From Spirochaetota bacterium (GTDB taxonomy: Bacteria > Spirochaetota > Spirochaetia > Treponematales > Breznakiellaceae), in NCBI GenBank assembly GCA_023398155.1, contig JAEWSV010000534.1, positions 1 through 7,253 on the forward strand: DNA of 7,253 bases, read 5' to 3'. The notes under the pieces are model-generated. The model was not told the origin of the DNA, did not search any database, and saw nothing but the letters and a program-made list of their open reading frames with translations. Both the position numbers and the translations under genes were made by a program. Shown here one piece after another: positions 1-6,633 of the stretch. How positions within the stretch are numbered: position 1 is the first letter of the stretch; each line of letters begins with the position of its first letter.

Positions 1-1780
1 CCTGGCCGAGCTCACGGACGACGCCGACGAGCGTAAACCGGCGGACCGCGCCGGCCAGCAGCACGGAAACCTGATCGTCGACGCGCGCGGCCGGGAACCG
101 GAGGGCGGCGCTCTGGTTCAGGACTACTTCCCCCGCAAGGGCCGGCCACCGTCCGTCGATGAGGGGAAAATCTACCATCCGCGTCCCGTCCTCCACGGCG
201 AAGGCGCGGAAACTCCCGTGGGCCTCGTCGGGATAGGTAGCCTCCACCGGAATCTCGCCGTTTCCGACCGTGGCCGCGCTTACGGAATCCCACAGCTCGA
301 TCGCCTCGATTTCGCCCACCCGCTTCCGCAGCTCCGCGAGGGTTTCGGCCGGTACGTTTCCGATGAGGCGGACCTGGAAATCCATCCTGCGCGAGGCGAA
401 GCTTTCGGCGAGGACCGAACGCCACGAAGCGCCGAGGTTGAAGGCGGTGATGAAGAGGCCGCCGCCGATTCCGAGGAGCATGAGGCTCAGGGCCAGCCGG
501 CGCTTCTTGCGCAGGGCGTTGCGCCAGGCGAGCGCCAGAACGGGGCTCACTCTGAGGAGCGCTCGAGCCCAAGGACTCCGCCGTCCGGAAAAACGCTGGT
601 TTTCCGTACCGACATCCTGCAGCGCCGCGAGTATCGTGACGCGCTGGGCGGCCCGGGCGGGAACGTAGGAGATCGCGATCGGCACGAGGAGTCCGATCGC
701 TATCGGCACGAGGACGGCCCACCACTCCACCGCGGGATTAAGCAGGCTGAAATTGAGGAGGTCGGCGATGGTCGCGCTCAGGGCCTTGGACACGAGGAGG
801 CCGACGGGGACGGACCAGAACACGGCAGCGAGGGCCAGGGCGACGACCGGGGCCAGGGTCAGGACCAGGATACGCAGAGAGGAGGCGCCCAGGGTCCGCA
901 TGACGCCTATCCAGCGTTTTTCCTTGGCCATCAAGGCGGCCACCGTGTTGGCGACCAGGAGCGAACAGAGGATGACCGTCAGGACGCCGAACGCGGCCAG
1001 GATCACGAGGAGGGCCACCAGGATGCCCTGGTGCGGGTGGCGGTGGACCGGCGGAACCTGGATATCGTGGATCTCAAGCCCCTGCGCCGCGAGGTCTTTG
1101 GCCAGGCCCGCAGCGGCCTCCCGCGCCTCGACCCAGGACAGGTCCTCTTCGAACCTCACCTTGAGTTGGTTGAAGGGCTCCAGGCCCCACCCGACCGCGG
1201 TCGCCGCCTCGATATAGGCGTAGGCCGTCCGCTCTTGGTAGGCAGGAGCCACCCCCGGATCGTGGACGACCGATTCTAGCGTCCCCGTCCGATCGCTCCC
1301 GTCGCTGAGGCGGAGGGAGACCTGGCCGCCCACTTTCAGATTGAAGGTAGAAAACGCCGTCCTCTCGAGCGCGAGGTTGCCCGTCCGGGGAGGCCAGACA
1401 GCCCCCTCTTCCGGTTTCACCACCGCGATGCGGTTCGCCGCGAGGTCGGGCACCACGAAGAGCACCATGGGTTGCCATTGATCGTTCCCGTCCAGGAAGC
1501 GGACCTGATAGCTGCCCCCGGCGCGCGCGTCCAGGATGCCCCGTTTTCCCCGGAGCCCTTCCGCCCACGCGGCGTCCACGGGGCGTTCCGCCTCCAGCGT
1601 CGCGGTTGCGGGGAAGGTATCCTCGTAGCTCCTCTCCATCTCCCGCAAGAGCGTGGAGGCGGTGCCCGAAATGGCGGCGAGCACGAGGACGCCGATGCCG
1701 ACCGCGAAGGAAAGAAGCGCGAGCCTGCCGGACAGGGACGCGAGGTCCGCGCGTATCTTACGAGAAAACGCGCTGGTCAC
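1..1780 (-). CDS. FtsX/MacB-type ABC transporter permease, C-terminus cut by window edge
   Basis: Membrane subunit of a type VII (mechanotransmission) ABC system; partner of the ATPase just upstream. It starts at GTG 1780, which overlaps the ATPase stop in a GTGA junction, with GGGAGG (1787-1792) six bases ahead. The frame stays open for 593 codons to the left edge. Visible layout: helix 1 at about residues 20-39; a large extracytoplasmic domain to about 248; three helices at about 252-278, 305-330 and 355-373 forming the first FtsX domain, including the cytoplasmic stretch EKRWIGVMRTLGAS (287-300), typical of the family; then a second half beginning with ALAWRNALRKKRRLAL and helix 5 at about 429-447, followed by a second extracytoplasmic domain that contains FTLVGVVRELG at the edge. 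Two FtsX units are expected, so roughly 200 residues with the last three helices should lie outside. The role could be lipoprotein release, export of a toxic compound, or signalling; the substrate is not visible. Confidence 0.88.
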   Translation of the reverse strand, partial: MTSAFSRKIRADLASLSGRLALLSFAVGIGVLVLAAISGTASTLLREMERSYEDTFPATATLEAERPVDAAWAEGLRGKRGILDARAGGSYQVRFLDGNDQWQPMVLFVVPDLAANRIAVVKPEEGAVWPPRTGNLALERTAFSTFNLKVGGQVSLRLSDGSDRTGTLESVVHDPGVAPAYQERTAYAYIEAATAVGWGLEPFNQLKVRFEEDLSWVEAREAAAGLAKDLAAQGLEIHDIQVPPVHRHPHQGILVALLVILAAFGVLTVILCSLLVANTVAALMAKEKRWIGVMRTLGASSLRILVLTLAPVVALALAAVFWSVPVGLLVSKALSATIADLLNFSLLNPAVEWWAVLVPIAIGLLVPIAISYVPARAAQRVTILAALQDVGTENQRFSGRRSPWARALLRVSPVLALAWRNALRKKRRLALSLMLLGIGGGLFITAFNLGASWRSVLAESFASRRMDFQVRLIGNVPAETLAELRKRVGEIEAIELWDSVSAATVGNGEIPVEATYPDEAHGSFRAFAVEDGTRMVDFPLIDGRWPALAGEVVLNQSAALRFPAARVDDQVSVLLAGAVRRFTLVGVVRELGQ

Positions 1781-2460
1781 GGGCGGCCTCCCTCTTCTCC
1801 GACGAGCCGCCCGTCCTTGAGCGTGATGCTCCGCGTCGCGTAGCGGCCGTAATCGGTTTCATGGGTGATCATGACGACGGTCTTGCCCGCCGCGACCAAC
1901 TCGGAGAAGAGTCCCAGCACCGTCTCCGAGGTCTGGGAATCCAGGTTACCCGTCGGCTCGTCTGCCGCGATCAGGGGCGGGTCATTGGCCAGGGCTCGGG
2001 CGATCGCGGCGCGCTGCTGCTGGCCGCCCGAAAGGGAATGGGGCAGCTTGTCCGCCTGGTCGGCTATGCCGAAACGGTCCAGGAGCGCGAGGGCCCGGTT
2101 CGCCCGTTCCTGCGGAAGGTAGAGGCGACAGAATTCCATGGGCAGGATGACGTTCTCCGCGACCGTGAGAGTCGGGAGCAATTGAAAGAACTGGAAGACC
2201 ACGCCCACCGTGCGGCCTCTCCAGAGGGAAAGCCCCCTCTCGTCCAGCCGGTTGAGATCCGCTCCCGCCACGAGAACCTCGCCCGCGGTCGGACGATCGA
2301 TCCCCGTGAGTATGTTCATCAGGGTGGTCTTGCCGCTCCCCGATTTGCCCGTGATGGTGACGAACTGCCCGCCCTCCACGGAAAAGGCCACACCGTCCAG
2401 GGCCTTCTCCGCGGAACCTTCATAAATCTTCGTGACACTGGTGCATTCGATCAAACTCAT
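1777..2460 (-). CDS. LolD/MacB-family ABC transporter ATP-binding protein
   Basis: A 227-residue nucleotide-binding subunit that powers the FtsX-type permease encoded next to it; cytoplasmic, bound to the inner membrane. All motifs are intact: Walker A GKSGSGKTT (38-46), Q-loop FQFFQLLPTLTVAENV with Q90, signature LSGGQQQR (143-150), Walker B LIAADE (163-168) followed by PTGNLDS, and the switch histidine H200 in MITHE. The FQ-F-LLPTLTV-ENV-LP pattern and PTGNLD are hallmarks of the LolD/MacB/FtsE group rather than of importer ATPases. The frame is open up to an ATG at 2511, but the ATG at 2460 is preferred: it has GGAGGA four bases upstream, gives the normal family length, and avoids overlap with the regulator gene. 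It overlaps the permease gene by four bases, so translational coupling is likely. Confidence 0.93.
   Translation of the reverse strand: MSLIECTSVTKIYEGSAEKALDGVAFSVEGGQFVTITGKSGSGKTTLMNILTGIDRPTAGEVLVAGADLNRLDERGLSLWRGRTVGVVFQFFQLLPTLTVAENVILPMEFCRLYLPQERANRALALLDRFGIADQADKLPHSLSGGQQQRAAIARALANDPPLIAADEPTGNLDSQTSETVLGLFSELVAAGKTVVMITHETDYGRYATRSITLKDGRLVGEEGGRP
1787..1792 (-). promoter_or_regulatory. Ribosome binding site supporting the GTG start of the FtsX permease
   Basis: The minus strand reads GGGAGG, six bases before GTG 1780. It lies inside the last codons of the ATPase gene and supports a non-ATG start at the GTGA overlap. Confidence 0.7.
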
Positions 2461-2464
2461 GTGT

Positions 2465-2470
2465 TCCTCC
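2465..2470 (-). promoter_or_regulatory. Ribosome binding site fixing the ABC ATPase start
   Basis: The minus strand reads GGAGGA followed by ACAC and ATG (2460). This near-perfect Shine-Dalgarno selects the internal ATG over the in-frame ATG 51 bases upstream. Confidence 0.85.
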
Positions 2471-2507
2471 GAACGCGAATATGTTCCGCGGACGGAAGAA
2501 AGTCGTC

Positions 2508-3611
2508 TCAACCGGCCGGATGAGACCCGATTTGCGTTTGACTGCGATACAGGGACGGCGTCTGCCCGGTCGTCCGCTTGAATACCAGGTTGAAGGCGGG
2601 CTTGGAATTGAAGCCGGCTTCCAGCGCGAGGGTCATGATCTTCTCGCTTCCCCAGCGCTGATCGGCGCAGAGCCGCTTGAACTCTTCCACCCGATACCCG
2701 TTGATCAGGTCGAAGAAGGTCGTACCGAGACCGCGGCTCAGGAAGGCGGAGGTTTGGTGCCGGGTGAGACCCGCGGCCCGCGCCAAGTCGTCCAGGCTCA
2801 GCTCGGGATCCTTGAAGAGCTTCAGGGCCTCCACCTTCTCGCGTATCAGAGCCCCGCCCGAAGCGAGGTCCGGATCTCCCGGCTCCGCTTCGCCCGCCGG
2901 TCTCTGAGTCCCGCGCAAAGGAGGCGCCTTCCGTCCTAGGCTGTTCCAGGAAAAGACGGCCGTGAAGGCCGCCATGAGGGCGGTCAGGAGTTGCCGCTTG
3001 GGGAACGTCTCCGGGGCGTGGATCATCATGCCGGCTGAAAAGGCGTAAACCGCGAAAAGGACGCCCATCAGGATCAGGATGGTCTTGAGCCAGCCGGGAT
3101 CGATCCCGCGCAGATTCGAATATTCCAGCTTGAGGCTTTTACGGTACCGGGCGATTTCGTGCGCCACGGGTATGAGGAGCGCTGCCGCGGAAGAAGCCAT
3201 CGTGAGCCACATCACGAGGGAAAAGACCGGCACCCGGGAAGGGAGCCGCGTGTCCAGCATGCCGGGCAGCCGGCTCGCGACGATGAACGCAGCAGGGAGC
3301 GCGAGCTGGATGGAATCCTGGGGCGCGAAGAGCCGTTTTCCCTGGATGGACCGCAGGTACCAAACCAAGCCCAACGGAAGGAGGAATTGGAGGGGTTCGA
3401 TGAGGAGCGAGCCCTGCATCCCCAGCCTGAAATCGATGAGCCCGTGGACGATATTGGCCGCGCAGATGATGAGGAGGAGGCTCAGCAGGCGCTCGCCGGC
3501 GCCGCGCCTTGCGGGAGCGACGAGGAGGCGCAGAGCCGTGAAGAGGCCGCCCCCCGTTCCCATGATGCCCGCGTCCCGGAGGGCCGCGGCGAGGATGCTG
3601 TTGGGCGACAT
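2508..3611 (-). CDS. Membrane-bound AraC-family transcriptional regulator (seven-helix sensor plus HTH)
   Basis: A 367-residue protein in two halves. Residues 1-225 are very hydrophobic, with about seven candidate helices (near 15-32, 41-60, 67-87, 101-115, 127-150, 175-197, 206-223). The last helices sit in the stretch NLRGIDPGWLKTILILMGV, a pattern I know from membrane-anchored AraC proteins. A polar linker (about 226-255) leads to an AraC-type DNA-binding domain (256-358). Its first helix-turn-helix is around LSLDDLARAAGLTRHQTSAF, then FFDLINGYRVEEFKRL, and the second is around KIMTLALEAGFNSKPAFN, ending in the family signature FKRTTGQTPSLYR. It probably senses a membrane or external cue and binds DNA from the membrane. 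ATG 3611 is the first in-frame ATG after the divergent gap but lacks a clear Shine-Dalgarno; the ATG at codon 17 is an alternative. It ends 47 bases before the ABC ATPase gene in the same direction, suggesting it controls that operon, the divergent importer, or itself. The signal is unknown. Confidence 0.87.
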   Translation of the reverse strand: MSPNSILAAALRDAGIMGTGGGLFTALRLLVAPARRGAGERLLSLLLIICAANIVHGLIDFRLGMQGSLLIEPLQFLLPLGLVWYLRSIQGKRLFAPQDSIQLALPAAFIVASRLPGMLDTRLPSRVPVFSLVMWLTMASSAAALLIPVAHEIARYRKSLKLEYSNLRGIDPGWLKTILILMGVLFAVYAFSAGMMIHAPETFPKRQLLTALMAAFTAVFSWNSLGRKAPPLRGTQRPAGEAEPGDPDLASGGALIREKVEALKLFKDPELSLDDLARAAGLTRHQTSAFLSRGLGTTFFDLINGYRVEEFKRLCADQRWGSEKIMTLALEAGFNSKPAFNLVFKRTTGQTPSLYRSQTQIGSHPAG

Positions 3612-3692
3612 GCGGAAGAGAATACCACCGGATCGGGCCGCGCGCCTGCCTACCCATACGGCTCTCCGGGACCGTGTTTTTCGCGCCGACTG

Positions 3693-3721
3693 TTGCGGAG
3701 CGGGCCCGGAACGGATATCAT
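3693..3721 (+). promoter_or_regulatory. Candidate sigma70-type promoter of the amino acid importer operon
   Basis: TTGCGG (3693-3698) and TATCAT (3716-3721) are separated by exactly 17 bases. The -10 matches five of six consensus positions, the -35 only the leading TTG. Transcription would start near 3728, leaving a leader of about 34 bases with the ribosome binding site at its end. It is the only well-spaced AT-richer pair in the gap. Prediction by eye. Confidence 0.45.
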
Positions 3722-3728
3722 TGGCGCG

Positions 3729-3743
3729 CGTTCTAAAGGAACG
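3729..3743 (+). promoter_or_regulatory. Short inverted repeat at the predicted transcription start
   Basis: CGTTC (3729-3733) and GAACG (3739-3743) form a perfect five-base inverted repeat around a TAAAG loop, directly after the predicted transcription start and ahead of the ribosome binding site. It could be an operator or a weak leader hairpin. It is short enough to be chance. Confidence 0.3.
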
Positions 3744-3750
3744 TAGGAAA

Positions 3751-3755
3751 AGGAG
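3751..3755 (+). promoter_or_regulatory. Ribosome binding site of the substrate-binding protein gene
   Basis: AGGAG in a purine-rich run, six bases before ATG 3762. It is the best translation signal of the importer operon, fitting the need for excess binding protein. Confidence 0.75.
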
Positions 3756-3761
3756 AAAAAG

Positions 3762-4571
3762 ATGAAAAGGATTCTCAGCCTCGTATTGATCGGACTGATC
3801 GCCGCTTCCGCCGTCTTCGCGGCCGGCCAAGTCGAAACCGCCGGAGACAACTCGCTCAAGGCCATCCAGGACAAGGGCCAGTTCGTCCTCGGCCTGGACG
3901 ACGCCTTCCCGCCCATGGGTTTCCGGGACGAGAACAACGAGATCGTCGGCTACGACATCGATCTGGCCAAGGAAGCCGCCAAGCGGCTCGGCATCAAGCT
4001 CGTCCTCCAGCCCATCGACTGGAACGCGAAAGAGCAGGAACTCAACACCGGCAAGATCGACTGCATCTGGAACGGCTTCACCATGACGGCGGAACGCGAG
4101 CAGGCGATGGCCTTCACCAAGCCCTACCTCAACAACGCCCAGGTGGTCGTGGTCCGCAAGGATTCCGGCTACAAGGCGCTCGCCGACCTCAAGGGCAAGT
4201 CCGTCGGCCTCCAGGCCGGATCCTCCGCCGTCGGAGCCTTGGAAGCGGCCGTAGCTTTCCGCGCCTCGCTCAAGGAAGTCGTGGAGTTCAAGGACAACCT
4301 CACCGCGCTCATGGACCTGGAAGTGAAGGGAGTCGAGGCTGTGGTCATGGACCTCATGGTCGCGACCGACAACATCAACCGGTCCGGCAAGCCCTACGCC
4401 ATCCTGGACGAGGCCCTCGCCCCCGAGAACTACGGCGTCGGCTTCCGCAAGGGCGACCTCGCGCTCCGCGACGCGGTCCAGAAAATTCTGGAAGAGATGG
4501 CCGCCGACGGCACCATCGCCAAGATCTCTACCAAGTGGTTCGGCGCCGATATCTCGGTGGTTGGAAAATAA
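3762..4571 (+). CDS. Polar amino acid ABC transporter substrate-binding protein (family 3)
   Basis: A 269-residue periplasmic receptor that captures an amino acid and delivers it to the membrane permease encoded next. Residues 1-20 form a signal peptide (MKR, hydrophobic core, SAVFA) with a likely signal peptidase I site after A20; no cysteine follows, so it is not a typical lipoprotein. The mature part is a full SBP_bac_3 fold: LGLDDAFPPMGF (43-54), the family signature GYDIDLAKEAAKRLG (63-77), DCIWNGFTMTAERE (100-113), where R112 occupies the position of the arginine that grips the ligand carboxylate in HisJ-like proteins, AFTKPY (117-122), the hinge region VGLQAGSSA (148-156), and VVMDL with D197 at the usual amino-group-binding position. 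Length is normal. The substrate cannot be read from this. It is the first gene of a three-gene importer operon, 25 bases before the permease gene. Confidence 0.93.
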   Translation: MKRILSLVLIGLIAASAVFAAGQVETAGDNSLKAIQDKGQFVLGLDDAFPPMGFRDENNEIVGYDIDLAKEAAKRLGIKLVLQPIDWNAKEQELNTGKIDCIWNGFTMTAEREQAMAFTKPYLNNAQVVVVRKDSGYKALADLKGKSVGLQAGSSAVGALEAAVAFRASLKEVVEFKDNLTALMDLEVKGVEAVVMDLMVATDNINRSGKPYAILDEALAPENYGVGFRKGDLALRDAVQKILEEMAADGTIAKISTKWFGADISVVGK

Positions 4572-4596
4572 AGCAAGGATCGATAGGTAACGCGAC

Positions 4597-5232
4597 GTGG
4601 TAAAAATGCTGGAAGCGATGCTGCAGGGCACGCTCGTCTCCATCGAGGTCTTCTTCCTGACGCTCCTGTTCTCGCTTCCGCTGGCGCTCCCCGTCGCGCT
4701 GGGCCGCATGTCGAAGAACCCGCTGATACGCGGCCCGGTCAACCTTTACGTGCTCATCATGCGGGGCACGCCCCTCATCCTGCAGCTCATCTTCGTCTAT
4801 TTCGCTCCCTACTACCTCTTCAAGATGTCCTACGACCGCTTCACGGCGGTCATCGTGGCCTTTTCCGTCAACTACGCTGCCTACTTCGCGGAGATCTACC
4901 GCGGCGGCATCGAAGCGATACCGGTGGGACAGTGGGAGGCGGCCAAGGTGCTCGGCTTCACGAAGGGCCAGACCTTCTTCCGCATCGTCCTGCCGCAGGT
5001 CGTGAAGCGCATCCTGCCCGCCTCCGCCAACGAGGTCATCACCCTGGTCAAGGATACCGCCCTGGCGCAGACCATCGGCGTGGCGGAGCTTTTCCGCGTG
5101 GCCCAGAACGCGTCGGCGCGCCAGTTCTCCACCACGCCCATCTTCATCGCGGGGGCCTTCTACTTCGTCATGAACTGGGCAGTCTCGGCCGCCTTCGCGA
5201 AGGCCGAGAAGAGCCTTTCCTACTACCGCTAG
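4597..5232 (+). CDS. Polar amino acid ABC transporter permease (HisMQ/GlnP type)
   Basis: A 211-residue inner-membrane subunit of the importer; a homodimer is expected because only one permease gene is present. Hydrophobic segments lie near residues 12-36, 50-72, 84-102, 143-163 and 181-201, the five-helix pattern of the family. The conserved MRGTPLILQL stretch (55-64) and the cytoplasmic EAA loop EAAKVLGFTKGQTFFRIVLPQ (114-134), which docks onto the ATPase, are intact, as is the following NEVITLVKDTALA (145-157). The start is GTG 4597, with a modest AGG (4585-4587) nine bases upstream; an ATG three codons later (4606) would be too far from it. The gene stops eight bases before the ATPase gene. 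Confidence 0.93.
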   Translation: MVKMLEAMLQGTLVSIEVFFLTLLFSLPLALPVALGRMSKNPLIRGPVNLYVLIMRGTPLILQLIFVYFAPYYLFKMSYDRFTAVIVAFSVNYAAYFAEIYRGGIEAIPVGQWEAAKVLGFTKGQTFFRIVLPQVVKRILPASANEVITLVKDTALAQTIGVAELFRVAQNASARQFSTTPIFIAGAFYFVMNWAVSAAFAKAEKSLSYYR

Positions 5233-5240
5233 GGGCGCGC

Positions 5241-5990
5241 ATGGAACCGGTAATCGTCGTCGAACATCTTTCCAAATCCTTCGGCACCATCGAAGTCATC
5301 AAGGACATCTCCTTCACCGTGAACCGCGGCGAGGTCCTGGCCGTCATCGGTCCTTCCGGGTCCGGCAAGTCCACCCTGCTCAGGACCATCACCCACCTGG
5401 AAGAGGCGGGCGGCGGGTCCATCGAGATCTGCGGCATGCCCTTCTTGAAGGACGGCGTTTACGCAGAGGCGCCGGCGCTCCGCTCCTCCCTCCTCAAGCT
5501 CGGCCTCGTGTTCCAGAACTTCAACCTCTTCCCCCACTTCTCCGTGCTCCGCAACATCACCGAAGCTCAGGTCCACGTGCTCAAGAGGACGAAGGCGGAG
5601 GCCGAGGACATCGCAATATCGATGCTGGCCAAGATGGGGCTCTCCGAGAAGGCGGCCGCCTACCCTTGCGAACTATCGGGCGGCCAGCAGCAGCGCGTCT
5701 CCATCGCGCGGGCGCTCGCCCTCGACCCCGAGGTCCTCTTCTTCGACGAACCCACGAGCGCCCTGGATCCGGAGCTCACGGGCGAGATCCTGAAGGTTAT
5801 CCGCGCCCTCGCGGCCGAGAAGATGACGATGGTCATCGTGACCCACGAAATGGCCTTCGCGCGCGACGTGGCGGACCGGGTCATCTTCATGGACGGCGGC
5901 CTCATCGTGGAGCACGGCGACGCCGACGAGATGATAAGCCGGCCCAAGCACGAACGCACCAAGGCCTTCCTCAAGCGATTCAGCGAGTAA
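5241..5990 (+). CDS. Polar amino acid ABC transporter ATP-binding protein (GlnQ/HisP type)
   Basis: A 249-residue ATPase that energises the importer from the cytoplasmic side. Motifs in order: an aromatic F14 in SKSFGTIEV for base stacking, Walker A GPSGSGKST (37-45), Q-loop VFQNFNLFPHFSVLRNI with Q92, signature LSGGQQQR (145-152), Walker B VLFFDE (165-170) followed by PTSALDPEL, and the switch histidine H202 in VTHEM, then MAFARDVADRVIFMDGG. FNLFPH and PTSALDPEL mark the amino acid importer group. The frame is open far upstream, but ATG 5241 is the right start: it follows the permease stop by eight bases, has AGGGG (5231-5235) five bases ahead, and gives the family length. The insert at about 67-85 between Walker A and the Q-loop is within family variation. 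No intrinsic terminator follows. Confidence 0.95.
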   Translation: MEPVIVVEHLSKSFGTIEVIKDISFTVNRGEVLAVIGPSGSGKSTLLRTITHLEEAGGGSIEICGMPFLKDGVYAEAPALRSSLLKLGLVFQNFNLFPHFSVLRNITEAQVHVLKRTKAEAEDIAISMLAKMGLSEKAAAYPCELSGGQQQRVSIARALALDPEVLFFDEPTSALDPELTGEILKVIRALAAEKMTMVIVTHEMAFARDVADRVIFMDGGLIVEHGDADEMISRPKHERTKAFLKRFSE

Positions 5991-6020
5991 AAGACGACCT
6001 CCCGTAGCCCTACCCGTGGT

Positions 6021-6047
6021 ATGCTTGGATTCGATATATCCAAGTAG
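6021..6047 (+). promoter_or_regulatory. AT-rich leader hairpin upstream of thpR
   Basis: CTTGGAT (6024-6030) and ATCCAAG (6038-6044) form a perfect seven-base stem with a TCGATAT loop; one G-U and one T-A pair can extend it outward. It lies in the 71-base gap between the importer ATPase and thpR, ending only four bases before the ribosome binding site. No T-run follows, so it is not a standard intrinsic terminator. It could be an operator, an RNA-processing or stability element, or a translational control hairpin. Confidence 0.5.
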
Positions 6048-6048
6048 C

Positions 6049-6055
6049 AAGGAGG
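6049..6055 (+). promoter_or_regulatory. Strong ribosome binding site of thpR
   Basis: AAGGAGG, six bases before ATG 6062. It fixes the start of the phosphodiesterase gene. Confidence 0.8.
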
Positions 6056-6061
6056 CGCCGG

Positions 6062-6631
6062 ATGCGCGTCTTCGTCGCCCTGGTCCTACCCGATACCTTG
6101 AGGCATGAACTCGTGGAGGCCACCTCCGGCCTTTGCGCTTCCCGTAACGACCTCCGCTGGATATCCGCCGCCCGCCTCCACCTCACGATCGCCTTCCTCG
6201 GCGACCTGGACGATCGGGGTACGGACATCGCGGTGGAGGCGGCCGAACGCTCGGCCGCGGACGCGCGGCCCTTCCTGCTCGCCTGTTCCGGCCTCATCGC
6301 GATGCCGCGCCGCGGCGCCGCCCGCGTGCTCGCGGCATCGATAGGGAAAGGTTCGGCCGAGGCGACGGCCCTGGCCGACGGCTTTGAGGAAGCCTTGGCG
6401 GACCTCGGCCGGGAGGCGGCCTACGCGGTGCGGCCGCGCGAGGACCGCCCGTTCACCGCGCACGTCACCCTGGCCCGCGCCGCCCGCGCGACCGTCAAAT
6501 TCTCCGAAGATGAACTGGAGCCGCTCGCGGCGGCGAGCGGCGAAGTATCGGCGCTCGCGGTCTATGAATCCCTGCTCGGCTCCGGAGAGGCCAAGTACCG
6601 CGAGCTCGCGCGCAGGGAGCTCGGAAAGTAG
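6062..6631 (+). CDS. thpR: RNA 2',3'-cyclic phosphodiesterase (LigT/ThpR family)
   Basis: A 189-residue cytoplasmic enzyme of the 2H phosphoesterase superfamily. Characterised members open RNA 2',3'-cyclic phosphates to 2'-phosphates and can join tRNA halves through a 2'-5' bond in vitro. It opens with MRVFVALVLPD, the usual start of the family, and carries both catalytic H-x-T motifs: HLTIAFLG (40-47) and HVTLARA (134-140). The stretch RWISAARLH just before the first motif and FTAH before the second are also typical. Length is normal. It lies on the same strand as the importer operon, 71 bases downstream, and may be cotranscribed by read-through or have its own promoter; I found no well-spaced one. 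Its stop is two bases from that of the convergent gene. The physiological substrate of this family in bacteria is not settled. Confidence 0.92.
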   Translation: MRVFVALVLPDTLRHELVEATSGLCASRNDLRWISAARLHLTIAFLGDLDDRGTDIAVEAAERSAADARPFLLACSGLIAMPRRGAARVLAASIGKGSAEATALADGFEEALADLGREAAYAVRPREDRPFTAHVTLARAARATVKFSEDELEPLAAASGEVSALAVYESLLGSGEAKYRELARRELGK

Positions 6632-6633
6632 GC

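Larger units (their letters stand above)
3612..3761. promoter_or_regulatory. Divergent intergenic region between the regulator and the importer operon
   Basis: These 150 bases separate the starts of two diverging genes, so they should carry promoters in both directions. On the plus strand a promoter candidate, a short inverted repeat and a ribosome binding site are visible (listed separately). On the minus strand I could not find a good -35/-10 pair or a Shine-Dalgarno for the regulator. The region also holds a CGCGCC / GGCGCG inverted pair (3682-3687 and 3723-3728), which may be chance at this GC content. Confidence 0.7.

Noticed and set aside
218..1279. Long plus-strand frame of 353 codons opposite the FtsX permease.
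   Set aside because: Its product is rich in D, E, G, H, Q and R with no hydrophobic core, the usual look of a complement frame. The minus-strand frame encodes recognisable FtsX helices and motifs.
1074..1568. Minus-strand frame of 164 codons with an ATG start inside the permease region, which might suggest a frameshifted or split gene.
   Set aside because: The permease frame itself is uninterrupted from GTG 1780 to the window edge, so this overlapping frame is a shadow.
2461..2507. Possible separate promoter for the ABC ATPase (TTGAGA at the regulator stop with CATATT downstream).
   Set aside because: The two hexamers are 22 bases apart, too far for a sigma70 promoter, and cotranscription with the regulator is the simpler reading.
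3612..4742. Minus-strand frame that stays open opposite the binding-protein gene and continues in frame into the membrane regulator, suggesting a 744-residue fusion.
   Set aside because: The part above 3611 is the complement of a clear SBP_bac_3 gene and has low-complexity composition with no family motif. Long antisense frames are common at this GC content. The regulator has a natural ATG at 3611.
5180..5215. Palindromic CCTTCGCGAAGG flanked by CTCGG and CCGAG near the end of the importer permease, terminator-like in form.
   Set aside because: It lies inside the coding sequence (SAAFAKAEKS), lacks a T-run, and the ATPase gene follows within 8 bases of the stop, so termination there makes no sense.
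5991..6023. Search for an intrinsic terminator closing the importer operon.
   Set aside because: No GC-rich hairpin with a T-tract is present. The only hairpin in the gap is the AT-rich one near thpR.
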